Shown here: in pieces, positions 23,750 through 31,942 of the stretch
Position numbering within the stretch: the first letter of the stretch is position 1
Layout: each line of letters begins with the position of its first letter
Source: Candidatus Bathyarchaeota archaeon
GTDB lineage: Archaea > Thermoproteota > Bathyarchaeia > Bathyarchaeales > Bathycorpusculaceae
NCBI GenBank assembly: GCA_003601605.1
Contig: PIXZ01000002.1
Span: forward strand, 1-37,387
Direction: 5' to 3'
Length of the DNA stretch: 37,387 bases
The notes under the pieces: model-generated
What the model was told of the DNA's origin: nothing
Database searches by the model: none
What the model saw: only the letters and a program-made list of their open reading frames with translations
Program-made: the position numbers and the translations under genes

Positions 23750-24805
23750 ATGTCATTGCATGAAGCTATGCTTTATGAAAAAATAGAGAATAAAAAAGTT
23801 AAGTGTAATCTATGTGGAAGAAGATGTATAATAAAGAATGGTGGAACAGGCTTCTGCCTTGTAAGGAAAAATGAAGACGGTACGCTTTTTTCACTCGTAT
23901 ATGCCAAGGCAATATCAGCATGTGTTGACCCTATAGGGAAAAAACCGCTTGCCCATTTTCATCCCGGAGCCTTGGTAATGTCCATAGCCACCATCGGATG
24001 CAATTTTCGATGTAAATTTTGCGACAACTGGATGATTAGTCAAGAGAAAAACATAGAAGGGAAACATTTTCCTCCAGAAGAAGTTGTTAAGGCTGCACGA
24101 GACAATGGTTGTCAAGGAATCACCTACACCTACACGGAACCAACAATTTTTTTCGAGTACGCGTATGATACGGCTAAATTAGCTCATCAAGTGGGGTTTT
24201 TCAACACTTTTGTAACTAATGGGTATATAACGCCGGAAGCCGTAAAAACCATAGCGCCCTATCTTGACGCAGCAACTGTTGACTTTAAGGGTAGTGGAGA
24301 CCCCGGCTTTTACAAGTCTTTTTCTTCGGTTCCTTCCGTAGAACCCATATATGAGGCTTTAAAAGAGATGAGGCGGAATGACATTCATATAGAGATAACG
24401 AATTTGGTTGTGCCGAAAATAGGGGATTCTATTGAAAGGGTTAAGGAGCTAGCCTCGTGGATTGTGGAGAATCTTGGAAAAAATGTTCCATTCCACTTGC
24501 TGCGTTTTCATCCCGACTATAAGCTGACAACAATACCTTCCACTTCCATTGAAACTTTAGAGAAAGCTTATTCAGCTGCAAAAGCCGCGGGGTTGAACTA
24601 TGTCTACATTGGAAATGTGCCTGGACACCCATGCGAAAACACGTATTGTCCAAGCTGTAATGAGCTACTGATAAAACGTTTTGGCTTTGAAATTACAAAA
24701 TGGAATTTAACCAAGGATATGCGTTGCCCAGTTTGCGGTGAAGAGATTCCGATTAAAGGTAAACTGCATCCCAGCGGCTACTCTTATCCATACGCCTTGT
24801 TTTAA
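23750..24805 (+). CDS. PflA-like radical SAM enzyme of the AmmeMemoRadiSam (AmrS) type
   Basis: The 351-aa protein is of the PflA-related family usually named AmmeMemoRadiSam system radical SAM enzyme. It has an N-terminal cysteine-rich part (CNLCGRRCIIKNGGTGFC), the cluster motif CNFRCKFCDNW (Cys84, 88, 91), GITYTYTEPTIFFEY and VTNGYITPEAV. The end of the core is FHLLRFHPDYKLTTIPST. A C-terminal zinc ribbon (CPSC ... CPVCG) follows. The characteristic partners AMMECR1 and Memo are not in the window. The substrate is not known. A related radical SAM gene follows after about 20 nt, suggesting a two-gene unit. Confidence 0.88.
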   Translation: MSLHEAMLYEKIENKKVKCNLCGRRCIIKNGGTGFCLVRKNEDGTLFSLVYAKAISACVDPIGKKPLAHFHPGALVMSIATIGCNFRCKFCDNWMISQEKNIEGKHFPPEEVVKAARDNGCQGITYTYTEPTIFFEYAYDTAKLAHQVGFFNTFVTNGYITPEAVKTIAPYLDAATVDFKGSGDPGFYKSFSSVPSVEPIYEALKEMRRNDIHIEITNLVVPKIGDSIERVKELASWIVENLGKNVPFHLLRFHPDYKLTTIPSTSIETLEKAYSAAKAAGLNYVYIGNVPGHPCENTYCPSCNELLIKRFGFEITKWNLTKDMRCPVCGEEIPIKGKLHPSGYSYPYALF

Positions 24806-24826
24806 TAATTCTTCTAAATTTACAAT

Positions 24827-25933
24827 GTGATTGGAAGAGGAATGTGGAAAATTCTCCGTCCAGACGCAACTGCTGTGCTAAGTAACAAGAGGGCGAGAAA
24901 AAGCCTAAACAGATACTTTGCTGTAATGGAGAATGAGAAGCCAGCGAAATTTATTCTAGCTAAAAGGCTTCCAGCAGAATTCAGCGAAGAAGACTCTTTG
25001 GAAAGGCTTTGGAAAAAACACGCGGTTTTAACAGAGGCTTTCTACAAACTGGAAAAGGATGTGGACTCTAGAAAAAGAAGCTTAAAGGAAATGCCAACTG
25101 TTGAAAACTCTTATCTTGACTTAAAAATTGAAATTGCGAAAAGAATTCTCGCCAGCTGCCATTTTTGTGTTCGCAGATGCGGTGTTAATAGGCTAGAAGG
25201 CAAAGTGGGCTTTTGCAGATGTGGTTCTGAAATAAGAGTTTCAAGTATTTTTGAACATTTAGGTGAAGAGCCAGAGCTTGTACCTTCTGGAACCATTTTT
25301 ACCATGGGCTGCACAATGCGTTGTAAACATTGTCAAAACTGGACGATTTCCCAGTGGATAGAGAAAGGTGAAGTCTACAAACCAGAAGAGCTAGCTAAAG
25401 AGGTGGAGAATCTGCGGTTAAGCGGATGCAGAAACGCCAACCTTGTGGGTGGAGAGCCTACGCCTTGGCTAAAACATTGGCTTGAAACTTTCAAACACGT
25501 AAACGCCAACATACCAATTGTATGGAACTCCAACACTTACTACAGCCCAGAAACAGCCCAGCTCTTAGCTGGATTCGCAGATGTCTACCTTTTAGACTTT
25601 AAATATGGTCCCGGCGACTGTGCTGAAAAAATTTCTGAAGCTCCTAACTATTGGCAAGTTTGCACATACAACCATTTGATGGCAAAGAAATTTGGAGAAT
25701 TAATTATACGTGTGCTCGTTTTGCCTACGCATCTGGAATGTTGCACAAAGCCCATTTTAAATTGGATTGCTGAAAATCTGGGCGTGGAAACGCGGGTGAA
25801 TGTTATGTTTCAGTACAGGCCGGAGTGGCGAGCTTACGAAATTCCAGAATTGCGAAGAAGGCTTACAAGAGATGAGATGGAGAGCGCGATAAAATTGGCT
25901 AAGGAAGCTAAGCTTGTAAACTTCATAACGTAA
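24827..25933 (+). CDS. PflX/PflA-like radical SAM protein
   Basis: The protein has 368 aa if it starts at GTG 24827; the ATG at 24842 is a plausible alternative, with GGA 7 nt upstream. After a roughly 105-residue helical N-terminal extension come CHFCVRRCGVNRLEGKVGFC (a cysteine cluster) and TMGCTMRCKHCQNWTISQW with the 4Fe-4S triad (Cys162, 166, 169). NLVGGEPTPWL, IVWNSNTYYSPE and VYLLDFKYGPGDCA follow. These match the uncharacterised Fe-S family related to pyruvate-formate-lyase activating enzyme. The function is unknown. It is coupled with the preceding radical SAM gene. Confidence 0.85.
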   Translation: MIGRGMWKILRPDATAVLSNKRARKSLNRYFAVMENEKPAKFILAKRLPAEFSEEDSLERLWKKHAVLTEAFYKLEKDVDSRKRSLKEMPTVENSYLDLKIEIAKRILASCHFCVRRCGVNRLEGKVGFCRCGSEIRVSSIFEHLGEEPELVPSGTIFTMGCTMRCKHCQNWTISQWIEKGEVYKPEELAKEVENLRLSGCRNANLVGGEPTPWLKHWLETFKHVNANIPIVWNSNTYYSPETAQLLAGFADVYLLDFKYGPGDCAEKISEAPNYWQVCTYNHLMAKKFGELIIRVLVLPTHLECCTKPILNWIAENLGVETRVNVMFQYRPEWRAYEIPELRRRLTRDEMESAIKLAKEAKLVNFIT

Positions 25934-26004
25934 AAGCGGAAGAGAAGCGAAACCTATTTCTCAAGGAAAGTTCATTTTTCTTTCAGAAAGAGAAAGTGGA
26001 GAAA

Positions 26005-26208
26005 ATGCCTTATTGCCCAGAATGTGGTGGAGAAATGCAGTATATAATAGCCACAAAACATTACGTTTGCAAAAGCTGCGGTCTGTCTGTGACACGTCAA
26101 GAACTGATGGAACTGCGGGAAAAACTTCGTCCCTCTATAGAGGTAGAAGACGAACGGGAAAAGCGAAGAAAAGAATATCTGAAATGGTGGTTTAGTAAGA
26201 AAAAATAG
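26005..26208 (+). CDS. Small double-CxxC zinc-ribbon protein
   Basis: This is a 67-aa protein whose first 27 residues hold CPECGG and CKSCGL, a single zinc ribbon, followed by a charged helix (RQELMELREKLRPS, then EREKRRKEYLKWW). The ATG at 26005 is preferred to the GTG at 25996 because GGAG lies just upstream and the CPEC site begins at residue 4. A nucleic-acid or protein adaptor role is common for such ribbons; none is demonstrated here. Confidence 0.75.
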   Translation: MPYCPECGGEMQYIIATKHYVCKSCGLSVTRQELMELREKLRPSIEVEDEREKRRKEYLKWWFSKKK

Positions 26209-26301
26209 GCGAAATGGACGGCTTTTAGAGTGGCATGTTAGCAAACAGCATAAAAAGAACTTATCCTACTTATTTTTAACATTCACTGGAAAGGGAAAGA
26301 A

Positions 26302-27123
26302 ATGGACACACAAATAGAAATAATCTGCATAGGAAACGAGTTGCTAATTGGAAAAACATTAAACACCAACGCCCAATGGATGGCTAAACGCGCAACATCC
26401 CTGGGAATAACCGTAAAAAGAATAACAGTGGTAGGCGACGACGTTAACGAAATTGCAAACGCGATTCGTGAAACATTAAAACGCAAACCCCGCTTCTTAA
26501 TAACAACAGGTGGATTAGGTCCCACATTTGACGATAAGACGCTGGAAGGAATTGCAAAGGCTCTCAAACGTAAATTGAGAGTTGACGAAAACGCCTTGAA
26601 AACGATTAAAGAAAAATATGAGGCTTACGCAAAAGCGGGAAAACTGGGAAAAATTGAATTAACACCTCACAGAGTTAAAATGGCGACCCTTCCAGAAGGA
26701 GCGAAACCTTTACCTAACCCTGTGGGAACCGCCCCAGGCGTTCTCGTAGAGTTAGAAAATACTTTTTTAATAGCCTTGCCTGGCGTTCCGTCGGAAATGG
26801 AGGCTATTTTTGAAGAGTCAGTTGCACCGTTGCTTAGGAAAGAAGCGGGCAATTTGATGTTTTTTGAAGCAAGCATTTATGCAGATAAGATAATGGAATC
26901 CACATTAGCACCACTTATTGACAAAACAATGCATGACAATCCTTACATTTACATAAAATCCCATCCAAAAGGCGAGGAGAAAAAACCACACATAGAAATC
27001 CATTTTTCAACAACAGCCAAAAACTCGCAAACCGCTAAAAACCGCTTAGGAAAAGCAATAGTTCAGCTTTCTGAACTTATAGAAAAAAGTGGTGGAAAAG
27101 TTAAGCAGAAAAAGGCGAAGTAG
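26302..27123 (+). CDS. CinA-like / MoaB-type MoCF-domain protein
   Basis: The protein begins IEIICIGNELLIGKTLNTNA and contains RFLITTGGLGPTFDDKTLEG, the molybdopterin-binding (MoCF) fold motif, then PVGTAPGVLVELENTFLIAL and PGVPSEMEAI. These match the archaeal CinA N-terminal family (competence/damage-inducible protein A, COG1058-type). CinA homologues are linked to pyridine-nucleotide recycling, with ADP-ribose pyrophosphatase activity in bacteria; the C-terminal NMN-deamidase domain of bacterial CinA is absent. Length 273 aa is normal for the archaeal form. Start ATG 26302. Confidence 0.88.
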   Translation: MDTQIEIICIGNELLIGKTLNTNAQWMAKRATSLGITVKRITVVGDDVNEIANAIRETLKRKPRFLITTGGLGPTFDDKTLEGIAKALKRKLRVDENALKTIKEKYEAYAKAGKLGKIELTPHRVKMATLPEGAKPLPNPVGTAPGVLVELENTFLIALPGVPSEMEAIFEESVAPLLRKEAGNLMFFEASIYADKIMESTLAPLIDKTMHDNPYIYIKSHPKGEEKKPHIEIHFSTTAKNSQTAKNRLGKAIVQLSELIEKSGGKVKQKKAK

Positions 27124-27167
27124 CATTTCCGAAAGTGTTTTGTTTTGGAAGATTTTAAGCTATTTAT

Positions 27168-27234
27168 GGTTGCGATGTGGGGTGCAGGCTAGACACTGAC
27201 TTGATGATTGAAAATCCGGGTGGCTGAAGCAACC
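27168..27234 (+). ncRNA. Candidate C/D box guide sRNA
   Basis: GGTTGC (27168-27173) pairs with GCAACC (27229-27234) to close the RNA. Inside are a weak C box GCGATGT (27172-27178), D' box CTGA (27196-27199), a good C' box TTGATGA (27201-27207) and D box CTGA (27224-27227). The guides are 17 nt (27179-27195) and 16 nt (27208-27223), slightly longer than the usual 10-14, and the D'-C' spacing is only 1 nt. The weak C box and long guides lower confidence. The 182-nt gap around it has no ORF. L7Ae, the C/D box protein, is encoded at 16726. Confidence 0.45.
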
Positions 27235-27305
27235 ACTCCTCTAATTTGTTGCTATAGATTGGCAGTTCATAAATTCCTTAAACGAGACTTGCAACAAAAT
27301 GTCAT

Positions 27306-28457
27306 ATGGAAAGAGCAAAGAAAACGCTGACAATTACGCTTTTGGTTCTAACAGTTTTACTTATAACGTCTTATCTACCTACGCCGTGCCAAGCAGAAAC
27401 TTATAACGTGGCTTATCAACTCTTAGACCAGCCCAACGGCTCCACACACTATAGACTGAATGTTGCAATCCCCCAATCACTTTACGAGTATTACCAATCT
27501 CAAAGCCACAGACTAAACACAGACGATGATTTCGCAAAATTCGTTACGCCCCACGCCTTGGAACCTATCGCAGAGAACCTCTGGCAAATTTACACGGACG
27601 ACGAGGACTTTGCCAACGGCGTGTTAATGATTGTCCATCAAATACCCTACATGGAAACTTTGCCAGTAAAATATCCAGTGGAAACAATGGTGGAAAATGA
27701 AGGTGACTGCGACCTCTTCTCTTACATTGCAGCATCAATTTTGAAGGCGGGCGGTTTGGATGTTGTGCTTTTATATTATAAGAACGAGGCCCACATGAAC
27801 ATTGGTGTTAGTCTTTCTCACCAACCTTACGATGCAAGGGGCTGGGCCTACTACGTGACGTATAAAAATGTGAAGTATTATGTGGCTGAATGCACTGGGG
27901 GAAACTGGCAAATAGGATGGAGAGTGGGCGAATGCCCAGACGATTTAAAACAAGCCTTAAAAACAGTGCAGGTAATCGGCTTAGAAAACGGTGAACAAGC
28001 GTCTCCAGGACAAGTTTCAGCAAGCTATCAAACATTAACCGCCTCATCTATATCTTTAACAGTTTCACCCATGTTTCTCATTCAAGGAGGAACCGTCACA
28101 ATTTCTGGACAACTTTCACCCCAATTACAGAACGAAACAGTTGTAATATACATTCAAGAGAACAATTCGCCATGGACGATTCTTCAAACGCTTACGACAG
28201 ACTCTGAAGGAAGATTTGCATGTGTTTGGAACGTAAAGACAACGGGCATGTGCTATGTCCGTGCAAGCTGGTCTGGAAATGAGGAATATGCTGGAGCAGA
28301 TAGCTCAATTTACGCTATAACAATAGTTTCCATGCTTTTTGTCCTACTTCTCACTATTGTAATAGTTGTAGTATGCATAGGCGTAGTCATAGCTCTGATG
28401 ACGAGACAAAAACAACCACAAATCCCAGAACCCTCACCACCAGAAATTCCCTCTTAA
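27306..28457 (+). CDS. Secreted/membrane-anchored transglutaminase-like protein with Ig-like domain
   Basis: A signal peptide (TLTITLLVLTVLLITSYL) ends near residue 29. The middle part has a transglutaminase-like cysteine-protease core: NEGDCDLFSYIAASILKAGG with Cys135 and YKNEAHMNIGVSL with His163, the expected Cys-His pair. Residues about 235-335 form an Ig-like or filamin-type beta domain (GGTVTISGQLSPQLQNETV, then YVRASWSGNEEYAGAD). A C-terminal membrane helix (about 340-365, FVLLLTIVIVVVCIGVVIAL) and a proline-rich tail follow. It probably sits at the cell surface; whether it hydrolyses or crosslinks is unknown. There is no Shine-Dalgarno, so it may be leaderless. Confidence 0.82.
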   Translation: MERAKKTLTITLLVLTVLLITSYLPTPCQAETYNVAYQLLDQPNGSTHYRLNVAIPQSLYEYYQSQSHRLNTDDDFAKFVTPHALEPIAENLWQIYTDDEDFANGVLMIVHQIPYMETLPVKYPVETMVENEGDCDLFSYIAASILKAGGLDVVLLYYKNEAHMNIGVSLSHQPYDARGWAYYVTYKNVKYYVAECTGGNWQIGWRVGECPDDLKQALKTVQVIGLENGEQASPGQVSASYQTLTASSISLTVSPMFLIQGGTVTISGQLSPQLQNETVVIYIQENNSPWTILQTLTTDSEGRFACVWNVKTTGMCYVRASWSGNEEYAGADSSIYAITIVSMLFVLLLTIVIVVVCIGVVIALMTRQKQPQIPEPSPPEIPS

Positions 28458-28527
28458 AGAAAAGCTTTTACCAGCAAACAAGGCTTGATAATTAACACAC
28501 ACCTCAATCTAAAAGGATGACATCAGA

Positions 28528-29289
28528 ATGTTTATGATATTTATCATAGGAACAGCAGGCTCGGGAAAATCTCTTTTAACAGCAACCTTCAGCGAATGGC
28601 TAAAAATATCAAAACAAGACGTTGCCATAGTGAATCTCGACCCAGGAGTATTAACGCTTCCTTACTCACCTGACGTGGACGTCCGAAACCATGTAGATAT
28701 AGAAAACTTGATGGAAGAATACGGGCTTGGACCAAACGGTGCTTTAATAATGGCTACCGATCTGATTGCGGACAAAATTGAAGAAATTTCAAGGGAGATT
28801 GAAGATTTGAGATCAGATGTTGTGTTGGTGGATACTCCTGGACAGATGGAGCTTTTTGCCTTTAGAGCAAGCGGTCCCTACATAGCGAGTGAAATTACAG
28901 AGGAGCCTAAAGTCATAGTTTATCTTTTTGACGCTGTTTTTTCAGCTAACCCGCTGAACTATGTTTCAAACCTTTTCCTTTCAGCAGCGGTCTACAACCG
29001 TTTCTTCCTTCCCCAAGTGCATTTGCTTTCAAAATGCGATTTGCTTCCAAAAGAAGAAGTGGATAAAATTGTGGATTGGTCTGCAAATCCTAAGATGTTG
29101 GAATTTGCCATAGAACAGAAGCTTGAGGGGACAAAACGTCTTCTGAGCAGAAACATGATGCGGGCAATTCACCAACTTGGATTAAGATTCCTCCTAATTC
29201 CAGTTTCGGCAAAGACAAACGAAGGAATAGTCAATTTTAACATGGCTTTAGAGCGTATTCTCGCTGGTGGTGACAAATACACGTACTAA
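28528..29289 (+). CDS. GPN-loop GTPase
   Basis: This is a 253-aa P-loop GTPase of the GPN family (the eukaryotic counterparts act in RNA polymerase assembly). Walker A is IIGTAGSGKSLLTATFSEWL, followed by NLDPGVLTLPYSPDVDVR. The Gly-Pro-Asn insertion defining the family is in YGLGPNGALIM. The switch is LVDTPGQMELFAFR and the base-recognition SKCDLL corresponds to NKxD. The ATG at 28528 has GGATGA just upstream; ATG at 28534 is an alternative. GPN enzymes are homodimers in archaea; the target in this organism is not known. Confidence 0.94.
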   Translation: MFMIFIIGTAGSGKSLLTATFSEWLKISKQDVAIVNLDPGVLTLPYSPDVDVRNHVDIENLMEEYGLGPNGALIMATDLIADKIEEISREIEDLRSDVVLVDTPGQMELFAFRASGPYIASEITEEPKVIVYLFDAVFSANPLNYVSNLFLSAAVYNRFFLPQVHLLSKCDLLPKEEVDKIVDWSANPKMLEFAIEQKLEGTKRLLSRNMMRAIHQLGLRFLLIPVSAKTNEGIVNFNMALERILAGGDKYTY

Positions 29290-29304
29290 GCAAAAATTAT
29301 TCTT

Positions 29305-29934
29305 TTAACAGTCGTTAACAAGTGTCCAAGCAGCAGCTAAAGCTCCATATTCCGCCTTTGAAGGTTCATCGGCACTTGCAACAATTATTGCATCGTTTTC
29401 TTCGGGTTTCAGAAGGTTGAGAATCTGTTTTGCGGCTTTTGGGAAATCTTTGCTTAAATCTTTACACACTGATGGAATTAGTAAACGTCCTTTCTTCATA
29501 ACTACAGTGGTTGCTCCTTTCGCTCCTGCGATAACGGCCGCATCTCTTTGTTCCATACCCGATGTAACTTTATGTCCCAGATTCTTTACTAAAATTGCAA
29601 AGTTATATTCGGCTAAAGTCAGTTCATTTTTTCCAATTTCGATTTTTTCTTTAAAAATTGATTTATACTCTTTCCAAAGTTTTATTCCTTTATCCGTGAG
29701 GGTGCATCCGGCTTTAGAAGTTGCGATTAGTTCAGCAGTTCTTAATCTTTCTATTACTGTTCGTATAGCGCCCTCACCTACTTTTAACTTTTCAGCTAGT
29801 TTGCTGCGACCAACAGGTTTTCTGGCTATAAGTTCCATTGCTCGTATTAAATGGAAAATTGTAAATGTTGGAGAAGGACCCGGTGCTTTTCCGTATGTTA
29901 TTTCTTCTAAAACTTGTTTCAGTTTGTGGGTCAT
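29305..29934 (-). CDS. Winged-helix protein with DUF4443-like domain
   Basis: The N-terminal 80 residues form a winged HTH (TFTIFHLIRAMELIARKPVG then RSKLAEKLKVGEGAIRTVIE). The C-terminal part (about 100-209) matches the archaeal DUF4443 pattern: ELTLAEYNFAILVKNLGHKV, QRDAAVIAGAKGATTVVMKK, then ENDAIIVASADEPSKAEYGA. It is a probable transcription regulator or small-molecule sensor; the ligand is unknown. It converges with the GPN gene with 15 nt between. Start ATG 29934. Confidence 0.78.
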   Translation of the reverse strand: MTHKLKQVLEEITYGKAPGPSPTFTIFHLIRAMELIARKPVGRSKLAEKLKVGEGAIRTVIERLRTAELIATSKAGCTLTDKGIKLWKEYKSIFKEKIEIGKNELTLAEYNFAILVKNLGHKVTSGMEQRDAAVIAGAKGATTVVMKKGRLLIPSVCKDLSKDFPKAAKQILNLLKPEENDAIIVASADEPSKAEYGALAAAWTLVNDC

Positions 29935-30016
29935 AAGTTTTCGTGATTATAATTGATATTATTAATTATTAAATTGTTATTGTTGATGATAAAATAAGCT
30001 GGGATTTGTTTGTGGT

Positions 30017-30430
30017 TTAGATGTTGCCTTTTCTGGCGTAATATTCTCTAACTATGCCTGCTGTTAGGGCTATCAAGCCAACGGCGAGGAGGTAGATTAA
30101 TGGATAGATGAATACGGACAGCATAGCTTCGTATGTTATTGTTGTTGGCAGCATTGGAGTAAAGAATATGGAAACCCACATAACAATAAAGGTTGCAATG
30201 CACCCTATTCCAAGTCCTACGGATAGGCCATGGACGAAACCGCTTCTGTCCTCTTGATTGTTTAGCTTAAACGGTTTTGGTTCTATTGTTATTTGTTGTG
30301 GCTGTTCTTCTTCTGCAACCGCATAAGTTTCTTCTGGGGTCTCTGCAGTGTTTTGTTGCGGTGATTGAAGGTTTTCTTGGTTTTCTTCTTCATAGTAAGG
30401 TTCTTCACTTGTTTCTTGTTCTGTTTCCAT
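30017..30430 (-). CDS. Small membrane protein with acidic N-terminal tail
   Basis: The first about 60 residues are acidic and Gln/Glu/Pro rich (METEQETSEEPYYEEENQEN). Two membrane helices follow: LSVGLGIGCIATFIVMWVSI and VFIYPLIYLLAVGLIALTAG, with a YYARKG end. The ATG at 30430 is preferred; a TTG at 30439 is also in frame. No family recognised. Confidence 0.7.
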   Translation of the reverse strand: METEQETSEEPYYEEENQENLQSPQQNTAETPEETYAVAEEEQPQQITIEPKPFKLNNQEDRSGFVHGLSVGLGIGCIATFIVMWVSIFFTPMLPTTITYEAMLSVFIYPLIYLLAVGLIALTAGIVREYYARKGNI

Positions 30431-30536
30431 AGGGTTCAACCAGTCTTTTTGTTATAAAAGTTTATTAATAAAATTATTCAATTTTAGATTATTATTCAAA
30501 ATCAGAATTTAAAATACATAAATTGCCGAAAATTGT

Positions 30537-30797
30537 TTATTTTGAAACAAGTTTAGGCGTTAACTGTTCTATGGCTTTTTTCAGTTTATTCCATTCATCC
30601 ATGTTTCTTATGTTAAACTTGTGCTTTCTTTTCCAAGCTTCCCCCCGCTTTTGCCAGAGGTATAAACCAATAGAGCGTCTTCCAAAAGATTCGAAAAGAA
30701 CTATGGCTTCCCACCATTTCTCACTTTTAAAAATTGTAACATAGTCCACAACCTTATAAAAGTCGGATACGGGCAGCTTTTCGTCCGTTGAAGACAT
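30537..30797 (-). CDS. Hypothetical 86-aa protein, possibly PC4-like
   Basis: The protein is rich in Trp and Lys: EKWWEAIVLFESFGRRSIGL then YLWQKRGEAWKRKHKFN. It ends in MDEWNKLKKAIEQL. The pattern of four beta strands followed by a helix with a W-x-x-L-K core recalls the single-strand-DNA-binding transcriptional coactivator PC4, but the match is by eye only. ATG 30797; no strong Shine-Dalgarno. Encoded alone, downstream of nothing recognisable on its strand. Confidence 0.55.
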   Translation of the reverse strand: MSSTDEKLPVSDFYKVVDYVTIFKSEKWWEAIVLFESFGRRSIGLYLWQKRGEAWKRKHKFNIRNMDEWNKLKKAIEQLTPKLVSK

Positions 30798-30861
30798 AAT
30801 CTCTCCCTACCTTTCTTATATGATTAATCTTACGTATCTATTAAGTATTTCAGAAGACATT

Positions 30862-31878
30862 TTAGAGGGGTTGGAAAACACCCTCTACAAGAACGTCAAA
30901 GCTCGAACCGTCTTTGCTGAAAACTTTCACGTTGGGCTTAGATATTAGAAAGTCCATGTGATTTTTAGACATGTTCTTTCCGCCAGGCATGTCGGAATTA
31001 TTTCCAAAAGCTATGTGAATTGTGCCTAGCATTTTTTCTGCCTCTAGAAATTCTTCCACAAATCTTGCCTTAGGGTTTATGCCAAAGGCAAATTCACCCA
31101 CAATTTTTGCCCAATCATCAGTGTTTAACGAATCTTGAACCCTTCTTAACACCTGCAGGTCTTCCGAAACAACCTCTTTTACCTTGCCGTTTTGAACTGT
31201 TAGCTTTACTGGAGTCTTAAGGGGGCCTATTCCTCCTACAGCCATGTCGCAGACAAGCTTGCCATTAAGGGAATTTTCGATGGGTGCCACTATCACCTCG
31301 CCTGTTGGGAGATTCATCCACTTCATAGTTTCCCAATCGAGAATTGTGTCTGTAAAGAAAGGTCTGCCTTCAACGTTTAAAGAGAGGTTTGTCCCTGCTG
31401 AATTTTTGATTTCAACTTTTACAGTGTTGCCCAATTTTTGGATTAAATCACGAGCAAAGCTTTGCATTTTTCTATGTTCTTTAATGGTTAATGCTAAAGC
31501 CCCGTCTGTCAGCATGTCTAAAGTTACACCTGGACAGTGACCAAGCCGAGCTTTCCTATTTCTTGTTTCCATTTGAATAAGTTTTATTCTGAAGGGTGTT
31601 TCTTCGCGAATGCCTCGCAAAAGGTTAATGTAAATGTCTTGAGGATGCTTGTCTAAAATTTTCGTAATTTCTGGTGGAACTTCTTGTCTGAAAAAGTTTG
31701 CATTGGTTTTCAAGAACATGACTCTTGTTTGAAGACCAAGTTTTAAGGCACCGTTTGCAAAGGCTTCGCCTATTTCCATTTTTAAATCGTCGCAGAAAAT
31801 GGCTATTTTTTCGCCTTTTTTCGCTTCTAATACGCATTCTAGAGCGTTTTTCGCTGCTTCCCACGCTTCCATAAACAT
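30862..31878 (-). CDS. M29-family aminopeptidase (aminopeptidase T-like)
   Basis: The 338-aa sequence fits the M29 metallo-aminopeptidase family. It has the metal-binding region GEVIVAPIENSLNGKLV, GEFAFGINPKARF with its Glu, the GTIHIAFGNN histidine, and SKNHMDFLI with His and Asp. These enzymes remove N-terminal residues using a two-metal site, probably in the cytosol since no signal peptide is seen. It would complement the secreted protease at 19315 in peptide catabolism. Start ATG 31878; ATG 31872 is an alternative. Confidence 0.85.
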   Translation of the reverse strand: MFMEAWEAAKNALECVLEAKKGEKIAIFCDDLKMEIGEAFANGALKLGLQTRVMFLKTNANFFRQEVPPEITKILDKHPQDIYINLLRGIREETPFRIKLIQMETRNRKARLGHCPGVTLDMLTDGALALTIKEHRKMQSFARDLIQKLGNTVKVEIKNSAGTNLSLNVEGRPFFTDTILDWETMKWMNLPTGEVIVAPIENSLNGKLVCDMAVGGIGPLKTPVKLTVQNGKVKEVVSEDLQVLRRVQDSLNTDDWAKIVGEFAFGINPKARFVEEFLEAEKMLGTIHIAFGNNSDMPGGKNMSKNHMDFLISKPNVKVFSKDGSSFDVLVEGVFQPL

Positions 31879-31942
31879 CAGCCTACCCTAGTATCTGTGG
31901 GATAGGCTAAAATCTTTTGTCATCAGGCAATTGTTGAAAAGG

